Shown here: positions 1 through 6,051 of the stretch, piece after piece
Layout: every line of letters starts with the position of its first letter
How positions within the stretch are numbered: position 1 is the stretch's first letter
Origin: an uncultured archaeon
Lineage (GTDB): Archaea; Aenigmatarchaeota; Aenigmatarchaeia; GW2011-AR5
NCBI GenBank assembly: GCA_903825675.1
Contig: CAIKBN010000155.1
Coordinates: 1 to 7,897, forward strand
Direction: 5' to 3'
DNA: 7,897 nt
Notes under the pieces: model-generated
Database searches by the model: none
What the model was told of the DNA's origin: nothing
The model's input: the letters and a program-made list of their open reading frames with translations, nothing else
Made by a program: the position numbers and the translations under genes

Positions 1-1044
1 AATGTTGATTTTATAGCAACACCCAACGAATTTCATCTATATCATACAATTAATTCCCTGTTCAATGAGCATACCTTTACTGTTACAGAAAAGCCTCTGG
101 TAAGAAACAGGGGAGAACTCAGCGCTTTGAAGGCAACTGTTGACAAAAATAGGTATTACCAAAGATTATTCTGCCAGGATCATCATGTACTTAAGTCAAT
201 AAGCCTTCAATTTCTTGAAACAATCGACAAGATAATAGATGAAAACGGAAAGATTGATAATATAAAAATAACCTTCTTTGAACAAGGAAATTTTCAGGGA
301 ATCGATAGAGAAAAATGGTTAATAAGCCCATATGCTGGTGGAGGCGTCTTTATAGACGTAGGAGTTCACATGGCTGCAATTTTATCCAAAATTTTTAAAG
401 GCAATATTAATGCATGTGATGAGCCTGAATTTTTTGATATGTACCCCAATTATAATCTTCAATGTGAAACAGGCTTCTACGACAAATTTTGGGTTATGGG
501 GGATTATTTTAAGCCTTCTGGAAAGCCAAACGTAGAGATGAAAATAGCAAAGGGTGTGAATTCATATAAGGTTTTGCCTGATGAGCCTAATCATGAAGCC
601 AAGATAATAGAAGTAAATCTTGAGAATGGTGCTGATCTAATCCTGAATTATTCTAAACTAGAAGAAAACAGTGAGTACATTGGCAAGAGAATTAAAAAAA
701 GGCGCGGGTCAGGCCTTGAATATACTGACAATATAAGAGGTACCAGGCAAATACTAAACAGCCCAGGAGTTGAGCTGGAAACTGGTATATACCTTATTAA
801 AGAAGGCGGGCTTTTGGACTTAATGCCTAAGAATAAATATGTTGTAACTCCTGAATATTGTACTCTGCTTAACAAGATAATTGACACTTTGAAAAATGGC
901 AATAAACCTTTTCTTGATATTTACGACTCTGAAAAAGCGCTTAATGCTATTTTCATGGCATACGACAAGGTTGGTGGCGTGCATAACATCGAGAAAAAAA
1001 TGAAAAGCAAATACGGCGATATAAAGGGTTTCATATATCGTTAA
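1..1044 (+). CDS. Gfo/Idh/MocA-family NAD(P)-dependent sugar oxidoreductase, 5' end cut off
   Basis: The reading frame is open from the first base, so the gene starts upstream of the window; 347 codons are visible. The first visible residues give the end of the Rossmann domain: ATPNEFH (residues 6-12, the family TPNxxH pattern) and the signature EKP (30-32), whose Lys normally contacts cofactor and substrate. The second domain carries GGGVFIDVGVHM (113-124), matching the family GGxxxDxGxH pattern with the catalytic-region His at 123. QDHHVLKS (59-66) resembles the RIDHYLGKE phosphate-binding stretch of glucose-6-phosphate dehydrogenase (Zwf), and I suspect a sugar-phosphate substrate. About 315 residues follow EKP, more than in many Gfo/Idh/MocA enzymes, so the full protein is probably over 400 residues and closer in size to Zwf. 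It is the first visible gene of a tight block that includes 6-phosphogluconate dehydrogenase. Family assignment is firm; the G6P dehydrogenase role is inference. Confidence 0.85.
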   Translation, partial: NVDFIATPNEFHLYHTINSLFNEHTFTVTEKPLVRNRGELSALKATVDKNRYYQRLFCQDHHVLKSISLQFLETIDKIIDENGKIDNIKITFFEQGNFQGIDREKWLISPYAGGGVFIDVGVHMAAILSKIFKGNINACDEPEFFDMYPNYNLQCETGFYDKFWVMGDYFKPSGKPNVEMKIAKGVNSYKVLPDEPNHEAKIIEVNLENGADLILNYSKLEENSEYIGKRIKKRRGSGLEYTDNIRGTRQILNSPGVELETGIYLIKEGGLLDLMPKNKYVVTPEYCTLLNKIIDTLKNGNKPFLDIYDSEKALNAIFMAYDKVGGVHNIEKKMKSKYGDIKGFIYR

Positions 1045-1053
1045 GGCGATTCT

Positions 1054-2004
1054 ATGAACGAAATAAGCTTTTATGAGAATTTGGATGCGGTTTTTACTGG
1101 TACCCACGACATTGCTGCAAAAGATGATAATAAATGTTATAAAGGATGCATTCCGTCATCTACAATAAATCAGCGAAATCTCAGGAATATCCTGGCAAAT
1201 ATAGGAACATACGGAAAATTTGATCTTGTATTTCTTACTGGGAATAGCTATGATTGGGTAAGGGGCAGAATACTTGAGAATTTTGCCTTATGTGATATAC
1301 CGAATGTTAATATTGTAGTTATCCCTGAAAACGGATTGATAGCGCAAAGCATGGAAGATGGCATTTACTGGATTGAAAGGCCGTCAAAAGATTATGAAAA
1401 TGCTATAGAAAACATAGAAAAATACGCTCATGATAAATTTGCAGGATGGTTCTGGCTTCAAGGTAACATGAGAAGATTAACTTTCAAGCCAGTTAAGGGT
1501 TGTGAATTCTTTGATGAAGAATTTGTGCCAGAAATTGTTAAAATTGCCAAAAAATATGATATAGTACCATTTGATATTGAAAAAGGCTTTGGTGACGAGG
1601 TTGGTGTCATCTACCATTATCTTGGTTCTTCAGTAAACATAGACCCACGCAAAGTAAGAATTATAAAAAGAAAAGGCAGCGAAGAATCCGAGGAATTTGA
1701 TTTGGACTTCAGGGGCAAGGAGACCGCTGTCAAGCTAATATCTGAAATCAAAAACTATGGTCCTGTGGCTTGCATAGCAGGATCCAGCAATGATTATCCT
1801 ATGGTCAAGGCGGTTTGCGAAAGAGATGGCATGGTATATCTTCCAAAGAACCATGGCTTTTCAGATAATGAAATAAAAAAACTTAGATGCGAAGTGGAGA
1901 GCTTTGGTAAGAGACCTGATATTCAAACAGTTGAAACAGAAAGCATCTTGTCTACTGTTCTCGGAGCATACCTTAACAATCAGAGAAAGGTGGTTAGCAG
2001 ATGA
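1054..2004 (+). CDS. HAD-superfamily (Cof/MPGP-like) phosphatase homologue, probably catalytically degenerate
   Basis: This 316-residue protein keeps the order of landmarks of C2-cap HAD phosphatases. There is a beta strand AVFT (12-15) where motif I belongs, then DLVFLTGNS (57-65, motif II with Thr62), VVIPENG (the usual ENG element), Lys222 in RGKETAVKL (motif III), and AGSSNDYPM (242-250, motif IV). The catalytic acids are mostly gone. The usual DxDGT of motif I aligns with G16-T-H18, so the nucleophile and the general acid/base are Gly and His. The first Asp of motif IV (GDSxND) aligns with Gly243; only Asp247 remains. It starts 9 bp after the upstream stop, behind a weak ribosome site (AAGGCGAT, 1043-1050), and shares the sugar-phosphate operon. 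It may bind a sugar phosphate without hydrolysing it, regulate a neighbour, or have a changed activity. The fold call is by eye from motifs; substrate unknown. Confidence 0.65.
   Translation: MNEISFYENLDAVFTGTHDIAAKDDNKCYKGCIPSSTINQRNLRNILANIGTYGKFDLVFLTGNSYDWVRGRILENFALCDIPNVNIVVIPENGLIAQSMEDGIYWIERPSKDYENAIENIEKYAHDKFAGWFWLQGNMRRLTFKPVKGCEFFDEEFVPEIVKIAKKYDIVPFDIEKGFGDEVGVIYHYLGSSVNIDPRKVRIIKRKGSEESEEFDLDFRGKETAVKLISEIKNYGPVACIAGSSNDYPMVKAVCERDGMVYLPKNHGFSDNEIKKLRCEVESFGKRPDIQTVETESILSTVLGAYLNNQRKVVSR
1987..1993 (+). promoter_or_regulatory. Shine-Dalgarno supporting the zinc-ribbon gene
   Basis: AAGGTGG lies 7 nt before ATG 2001, inside the end of the HAD-like gene. The ten bases AGGTGGTTAG (1988-1997) occur again at 2121-2130, directly before the gnd start. 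This supports 2001 as a real start despite the very short product. Confidence 0.65.
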
Positions 2005-2114
2005 GATGCCCGATATGCAAAAAACCTTTGGGTTTCATAATGTGGGGAAACAAATTTTTTTGCCCTACCTGCTCGTATGGTGTCGGTGTGTATAAGCTGC
2101 TTGACTGCAACTGA
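2001..2114 (+). CDS. 37-residue zinc-ribbon protein
   Basis: This small gene starts inside the stop of the HAD-like gene (ATGA overlap at 2001-2004) and ends 16 bp before the 6-phosphogluconate dehydrogenase start. It encodes two CxxC knuckles: Cys3-Pro-Ile-Cys6 and Cys21-Pro-Thr-Cys24, separated by 14 residues. That is a typical single rubredoxin-like zinc-ribbon layout, and a fifth Cys lies at 36. Between the knuckles are the aromatic residues Trp15, Phe19 and Phe20, and SYG follows the second knuckle, as is common in zinc ribbons. A good ribosome site, AAGGTGG (1987-1993), sits 7 nt upstream. The overlap implies translational coupling to the HAD-like gene. No catalytic domain fits in this length, so it is more likely a metal-bound structural, RNA/DNA-binding or partner subunit. 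The Cys spacing, start signal and tight operon fit make it a probable real gene; function unknown. Confidence 0.7.
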   Translation: MRCPICKKPLGFIMWGNKFFCPTCSYGVGVYKLLDCN

Positions 2115-2119
2115 AAAAT

Positions 2120-2126
2120 GAGGTGG
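2120..2126 (+). promoter_or_regulatory. Shine-Dalgarno of gnd
   Basis: GAGGTGG lies 4 nt before ATG 2131, within the 16-bp gap after the zinc-ribbon stop. It confirms the start that places the Rossmann motif at residues 7-15. Confidence 0.7.
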
Positions 2127-2130
2127 TTAG

Positions 2131-3075
2131 ATGGAAAAAGAAAATATTGGTTGGGTCGGACTTGGAAAAATGGGTCTACCAATGACTAAAAACTTGTTAG
2201 AAGATGGCTATGGGCTTAGGATTTACGATAAGGCTTTTGACAGCAGCGATAGTTTGTATTACAACAAGCCTAGCATCGTGGAATTGCGCAAGGAAATAGA
2301 TGAATTTCTAAGGGAAGCAGACAATGCTGTAAAAGATGATAGCGTTGAGAAGGTAGGAAATGCTTCTGGATTAGCATTTATAATGGTGCCGTATTCCGGC
2401 GTAAGGGATGTAGCAGAGCAATTAGCATCTGGGATGAAAAAGGCGAAAAGGACAGATGGCATAGTCATAGATGGCGGAAATTCTGATCCAAGAACATCAA
2501 AGGAGATTGCAAAAATTTTGTCTGGATATGGCGTGGAATTCCTGGATGTCGGATTTTCAGGCGGGCCTTCGGGAGCTAAAGATGCTTCGATGGCTATAAT
2601 GGCTGGCGGAGACGAAGATGCCTACAAAAGGGTTCTGCCAATTCTGCAGGTTTTGGGCAAGCCAGAATATGTAGGCCCTTCAGGTAGCGGCCATTCTACA
2701 AAGATGCTTCACAACTGCCTTGAGCAGATATATATGATGGGCATAGGCGAGATAACCAGCTTTGCAAAGGTCATGAAGCTGAAACCAAAGCAGGTAGCAA
2801 GAATAATGAACAATGGGCTATGCCAGTCAAAACTGCTTGAACTATATCAGGAAATCCCTGAAAGGGATATAGACGGAACAGTAGCTTGCATAGATGGCGG
2901 AGAGTATTCTAGGTGGGCATCAGAGATAGCTAATGAAAAGGATTTCCCCCTGCCTTTTACTGCATTGACATACGAGATGAGAAAATTCTCAAGGAAAAGC
3001 GACTACAGAAGCTTTGCCATACAGGCCCAGCTCAGAAAAAAGTTCGGTGGCCACAAGGCCTACACCGCATATTGA
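2131..3075 (+). CDS. gnd: 6-phosphogluconate dehydrogenase, decarboxylating (short type)
   Basis: The product oxidatively decarboxylates 6-phosphogluconate to ribulose 5-phosphate, the last oxidative step of the pentose phosphate pathway. The 314-residue length matches the short GntZ/YqeC-like form rather than the 470-residue form. Visible landmarks: the dinucleotide-binding GWVGLGKMG (7-15); DGGNS in the middle of the N-terminal domain; GFSGGPSGA (141-149), the substrate-binding signature; and KMLHNCLE (191-198), which supplies the catalytic Lys191 and Glu198 with the same seven-residue spacing as Lys183/Glu190 of the sheep enzyme, plus His194 and Asn195. The C-terminus has LRKKFGGH, as in other short-type members. 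The second Rossmann strand ends in Asp33 (RIYDKA), where NADP enzymes usually have Asn-Arg, suggesting NAD preference. ATG 2131 is preceded by GAGGTGG (2120-2126). It lies in a tight operon between the zinc ribbon and the SIS gene. Confidence 0.93.
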   Translation: MEKENIGWVGLGKMGLPMTKNLLEDGYGLRIYDKAFDSSDSLYYNKPSIVELRKEIDEFLREADNAVKDDSVEKVGNASGLAFIMVPYSGVRDVAEQLASGMKKAKRTDGIVIDGGNSDPRTSKEIAKILSGYGVEFLDVGFSGGPSGAKDASMAIMAGGDEDAYKRVLPILQVLGKPEYVGPSGSGHSTKMLHNCLEQIYMMGIGEITSFAKVMKLKPKQVARIMNNGLCQSKLLELYQEIPERDIDGTVACIDGGEYSRWASEIANEKDFPLPFTALTYEMRKFSRKSDYRSFAIQAQLRKKFGGHKAYTAY

Positions 3076-3080
3076 AGAGA

Positions 3081-3088
3081 AAGGAGGT
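3081..3088 (+). promoter_or_regulatory. Strong Shine-Dalgarno setting the SIS-gene start
   Basis: AAGGAGGT lies 6 nt before ATG 3095. It decides this start over the in-frame upstream ATG at 3014, which lies inside gnd and has no comparable signal. Confidence 0.8.
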
Positions 3089-3094
3089 ATTAAA

Positions 3095-4033
3095 ATGTCA
3101 GTATCTAAAATAAAGGATTTGTATGAAGCTGTTATAGATGCATTAGAGCTGCACTCATCGTATGAGCTGCCTAAGCTCAATTTAGGCAAGCCTAACAAAA
3201 GATTAGTTGTTGGTAGTGGCAATGCTTTGCCAACTGGAAGGATTATTTTCAAGGACGAAGATGCTTTGTTTGCGAATGAAGGTCAGTACAAAAAAATGCT
3301 GGATAATAACCCGTCTGTTGACGAGGCTTTTGTTATTTCAGCTTCTGGAGAAAAGGATGCACCCGGCATAATAAATTATCTCTGCAAAGACAAAGGACTT
3401 GAGACTTTTCTGCTTACGTGCAATAAGAATTCAAGCGCTGGCAGACTACTTTCTGGTTTACTGGCACCGGAATATGTTACTGAGATAAGGGAAAATAAAG
3501 AGCCGATAACATACAACACCTCAACTTATCTTGGGATGATATTGGTAAAAACAGGTGAGAACCCAAGAAAAATACTAGAGCATATAAGGCAGCATTTAGA
3601 GCCAACTGTTCCTAAAAATCTTGGGGATTACAGGTCTTTCTATATTATTACTCAGCCTGAATACGAGAAAGTAAATGAGATGTTTCTGACTAAGTTTGAT
3701 GAATTGTTCGGAGGCAAGGTTAATGGAAGGTGCTATACCTCAGAAACAACAAGGCATGCAAAAACAATCATTCCATCAGACGATGAGATGTTTATCAGTA
3801 TAGGATTGAAAAACGACTTGTTCGGCAAACCAAACGCAAGATGGGATATTCCTTTGTTCGAAGGCGCAAATTTCGGTTCAGTTGTAGCCATAGGATATTA
3901 TGCAATTGGAAGAATTCAGGAACAGAATCCGTCTTACTTCAAGGAGAATGCAGATACCTATGGAAAATACCAGAAAGATAAGCTGTTTGATAACGACTAT
4001 TTCAATTCAGGCTTAGCTAGGTTTGTTGTTTAG
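3095..4033 (+). CDS. SIS-domain sugar-phosphate-binding protein, putative isomerase
   Basis: This 312-residue protein has features of the SIS (sugar isomerase) fold. RLVVGSGNALPTG (36-48) is the first strand and phosphate-binding turn. AFVISASGEKDA (78-89) is the classic hydrophobic strand plus SxSG loop that holds the phosphate; a helix and the next strand, TFLLTCNKNSS (104-114), follow. A second alpha/beta half may lie in the C-terminal part, as in two-SIS proteins such as PGI/PMI and the GlmS isomerase domain. The start at 3095 is set by a strong AAGGAGGT 6 nt upstream; the frame is open further upstream into gnd but has no good signal there. The gene is 19 bp after gnd. Possible roles are interconversion of hexose phosphates feeding the dehydrogenases, or isomerisation of the ribulose 5-phosphate made by Gnd, since arabinose-5-P isomerase and hexulose-6-P isomerase are SIS proteins. 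The exact reaction cannot be read from the sequence. Confidence 0.75.
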   Translation: MSVSKIKDLYEAVIDALELHSSYELPKLNLGKPNKRLVVGSGNALPTGRIIFKDEDALFANEGQYKKMLDNNPSVDEAFVISASGEKDAPGIINYLCKDKGLETFLLTCNKNSSAGRLLSGLLAPEYVTEIRENKEPITYNTSTYLGMILVKTGENPRKILEHIRQHLEPTVPKNLGDYRSFYIITQPEYEKVNEMFLTKFDELFGGKVNGRCYTSETTRHAKTIIPSDDEMFISIGLKNDLFGKPNARWDIPLFEGANFGSVVAIGYYAIGRIQEQNPSYFKENADTYGKYQKDKLFDNDYFNSGLARFVV

Positions 4034-4040
4034 AGGTGAT
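4033..4040 (+). promoter_or_regulatory. Strong archaeal Shine-Dalgarno setting the 4045 start
   Basis: GAGGTGAT matches the complement of the archaeal 16S rRNA 3' end (core GGAGGTGATC) and is 4 nt before ATG 4045. Its first G is the last base of the SIS-gene stop codon. The in-frame GTG at 4036 is part of this site and so is an unlikely start. Confidence 0.8.
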
Positions 4041-4044
4041 AAAG

Positions 4045-4413
4045 ATGAGTGATACTGAGAAAGAATATAGAATGTCTCCGAAAGAAATGGAACAGCAAAA
4101 TCTGAAAAGGTATGGCTGGACGCCTAGGCTTGATGTACTTGATTGCCAGGGGTCTATCTGCCGGGAAGAGGCCAGGCAGACGCAGGAGCGCTTAATAATG
4201 GAAAGGCATGATAGATACTCGATGATGTCAGATGAAGATTTGATGAACTCTATTGTCGGTTACAGAAGAATGCTATGTAGTGAATGGAGAATAGATGATC
4301 ATTCAGGTCCTTTGGATGCAGATCGATATATTGAACGCAGGAAGGAATTGCATGAAATGGAAGCAATAGCCAAGGTAAGGGGCATCGGAGACCCTAATTA
4401 TGGGAGCATATAG
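4045..4413 (+). CDS. Hypothetical protein, small and highly charged
   Basis: I do not recognise a family for this 122-residue protein. It is hydrophilic, rich in Glu, Arg, Lys, Asp and Met, with no signal peptide or membrane segment. The first part (about 1-65) looks helical and includes MSPKEMEQQNLKRYGW and REEARQTQERLIMERHD. A middle MMSDEDLMNSIVGYRRML segment and a final Glu/Arg-rich helix (YIERRKELHEMEAIAK) follow. Its three Cys residues do not form a metal motif. The start at ATG 4045 is fixed by a near-perfect archaeal ribosome site, GAGGTGAT, at 4033-4040; the in-frame GTG at 4036 lies inside that site and is unlikely to be used. The gene begins 11 bp after the SIS gene and its end overlaps the next small gene by 14 bp, so it belongs to the same transcription unit. 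A helical adaptor or nucleic-acid-binding role is possible but not shown. Confidence 0.72.
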   Translation: MSDTEKEYRMSPKEMEQQNLKRYGWTPRLDVLDCQGSICREEARQTQERLIMERHDRYSMMSDEDLMNSIVGYRRMLCSEWRIDDHSGPLDADRYIERRKELHEMEAIAKVRGIGDPNYGSI

Positions 4414-4612
4414 GGGATTAGAAAATAAAAGAAGCATATTATGGGAAGCTAGCTTTGTTGACAGGGTTTCTGGTGTATTGATAAATAATCCACTAGGTTT
4501 GTCTAAATATGATGCACAGATTTTAGAGAAAAACCCAAGGATAAAAGGTTTGGTTGACGAGACGATCAGATATAAACTAGAGGATATTATTACGGAATAT
4601 GAAAATTCGTAA
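4400..4612 (+). CDS. Hypothetical 70-residue protein
   Basis: This small protein matches no family I know. It has no Cys, no membrane segment and no low-complexity sequence. The composition looks like a small soluble alpha-helical domain: WEASFVDRVSGVLINNPLGL near the N-terminus, a central SKYDAQILEKNPRIKG, and a final acidic helix LVDETIRYKLEDIITEYENS. The ATG at 4400 lies inside the end of the preceding gene (14-bp overlap), with GGAG (4386-4389) 10 nt upstream, so translational coupling is likely. Its stop (4610-4612) overlaps a possible early start of the aspartate kinase gene at 4599. Reasons to believe it is real are the open frame filling an otherwise empty 186-bp gap in a gene-dense operon, a ribosome site and balanced composition. 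It may be the partner of the charged protein before it, as overlapping pairs often are. Confidence 0.6.
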   Translation: MGAYRGLENKRSILWEASFVDRVSGVLINNPLGLSKYDAQILEKNPRIKGLVDETIRYKLEDIITEYENS

Positions 4613-4661
4613 TAAAATGAACTTTAAAAACGTTTCTGATATTCAGTTAAAAATGATCAAT

Positions 4662-6050
4662 ATGAGTCTATATGTTGTAAAATTCGGCGGCAGTGTTCTG
4701 AATGGTTCAGACGGTTTCCGTAAGGCTGCTGATTATATAGTAGATAAAAACAGGAGTAAAAATGGTTACAGCCAAAGGGCTATAGCTGTTGTATCAGCGC
4801 CTTTTGGGGCAACAAATATACTTCATGATATTTACGAAAACAGGAAGGGTGACAAGGCTCGCTCTGAAAAAATGGATGAATTAGTAGGCATATATCATAG
4901 AATTATCTGGAACCTTCCAAGTTATCTTGCTGAGCCTGCAAAGGAGAAGATTGAAGAAAGAAGAGGCTTCCTGAAGGAGCATGCCAATTCTGGTGCAAGG
5001 GATGCCATAACAGGTTCTGGCGAGGAGGATTCATGCATTCTTTTATGTTATAATATAGAGGCTATTGGCCTGGATGCAAAGGGTGTTGCTGGTCCTGAGG
5101 CAGGGTTTCTGATAAACAGGAACGGAACAATCAACATAGAAAAAAGCAGAAAAGGCCTGAAGGCTATGCTAAGGGATTCAGGCAAGGAAAAAATACTCGT
5201 TGTTGGCGGTTATCTTGGAAGATCTATTGACAGCAATGATTACAAAACAGGCACAAGAAACAGCACAGATGCATTTGCAGCTGCTGTGGCTGATGCAGCT
5301 AATGCAAAAAATATTGAAATTATAAAGAATGTGCCTGGTGTTTATCGTGCAGAAGAACAATACGGTAATTACGGATTGCTCGATAAGCTCAGTTATGACG
5401 AAGCTATCAAAATGACATGGAGGGGCTCGCCTGTTATACACCCGGAGGCTGTAAAGATAGCTAGGAAAAAAAGAAAGCCAATAATAATCAAAGACATGAC
5501 AAGCACAGGAACAACCATATCAGAAGAATCACAGACAACTGCAAAGAGGCCTGTTGCAGCTATTGTTACTAGCGATCGCCCTATGTTTACTATAATCGAC
5601 AGCACCATGGACCTAGAAGAGAGCACAGGTTATCTTGCTGATGTAGCTTTATTTGAGGCAGAAAGAGGCCATTCTATAGGTGTAGAGGCGTGCGATGCTG
5701 GGATAATTTCATACACAATCTCCATAGGCGATGTAAAAACCAAGAAAGCGCCTGAAGAAAGTATTGATAATAATATCACTGAGCTTAGAGAATATCTAAA
5801 AGCCAGAGGTCGTGAACCATCTCAAATAAACGGAGATGCAGTAGGCACAATTACTGTGGTAGGGGATGCAATGAAGGAAAGAAGAGGCACGCTGGAAGAG
5901 ATCTTTGGCATTGTTCGCAGGTCTGGTGTATCTGTGCGTTCCGCTGTTCAGAGCGACGAGAAATACATGCCTCCAAGCATATCATTTGCTGTTGACTCTG
6001 ATAAATTAGAAACAACAGTAAAAGCATTATGCGAAGAGCTTTTCAGTTAG
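4662..6050 (+). CDS. Aspartate kinase (ACT-domain, divergent)
   Basis: Phosphorylates L-aspartate, the first step towards lysine, threonine and methionine. Numbered from ATG 4662 (462 residues): KFGGS (7-11), the amino-acid-kinase signature; VVSAPFGATN, equivalent to the usual VVSAxGxxTN; GSGEEDS (118-124), the GExxS aspartate-binding region; GTRNSTDAFAAAVADA (197-212), the position of the usual GRGGSDxSAA nucleotide loop; NVPGVYRA (223-230), usually DVDGVYTAD; then SPVIHPEAVKIARKKRKPI and a TGTTI end of the kinase domain. Two C-terminal ACT domains follow (about 315-390 and 395-462), the second beginning TVVGDAMKERRG; such domains bind end-product amino acids for feedback control. The start is unsure. 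The frame also offers ATGs at 4599, 4617 and 4653; 4662 places KFGG where the family usually has it and has a weak TGATC upstream, while 4599 would overlap the previous gene by 14 bp. No other aspartate-pathway gene is in the window. Confidence 0.88.
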   Translation: MSLYVVKFGGSVLNGSDGFRKAADYIVDKNRSKNGYSQRAIAVVSAPFGATNILHDIYENRKGDKARSEKMDELVGIYHRIIWNLPSYLAEPAKEKIEERRGFLKEHANSGARDAITGSGEEDSCILLCYNIEAIGLDAKGVAGPEAGFLINRNGTINIEKSRKGLKAMLRDSGKEKILVVGGYLGRSIDSNDYKTGTRNSTDAFAAAVADAANAKNIEIIKNVPGVYRAEEQYGNYGLLDKLSYDEAIKMTWRGSPVIHPEAVKIARKKRKPIIIKDMTSTGTTISEESQTTAKRPVAAIVTSDRPMFTIIDSTMDLEESTGYLADVALFEAERGHSIGVEACDAGIISYTISIGDVKTKKAPEESIDNNITELREYLKARGREPSQINGDAVGTITVVGDAMKERRGTLEEIFGIVRRSGVSVRSAVQSDEKYMPPSISFAVDSDKLETTVKALCEELFS

Positions 6051-6051
6051 T

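Noticed and set aside
127..1044. Start of the first gene at the TTG at 127
   Set aside because: The frame is open back to base 1 and the upstream codons encode the family TPNxxH and EKP motifs, so the true start is outside the window.
1904..2095. 63-codon plus-strand frame overlapping the end of the HAD-like gene
   Set aside because: It is a shadow frame across the HAD-like and zinc-ribbon genes; the zinc-ribbon frame explains the gap better through its Cys pattern and ribosome site.
5178..5626. Two minus-strand open frames (5178-5441 and 5393-5626) opposite the aspartate kinase
   Set aside because: They lie fully within conserved kinase-domain codons and encode Cys/Ile/Val-rich products typical of antisense shadows.
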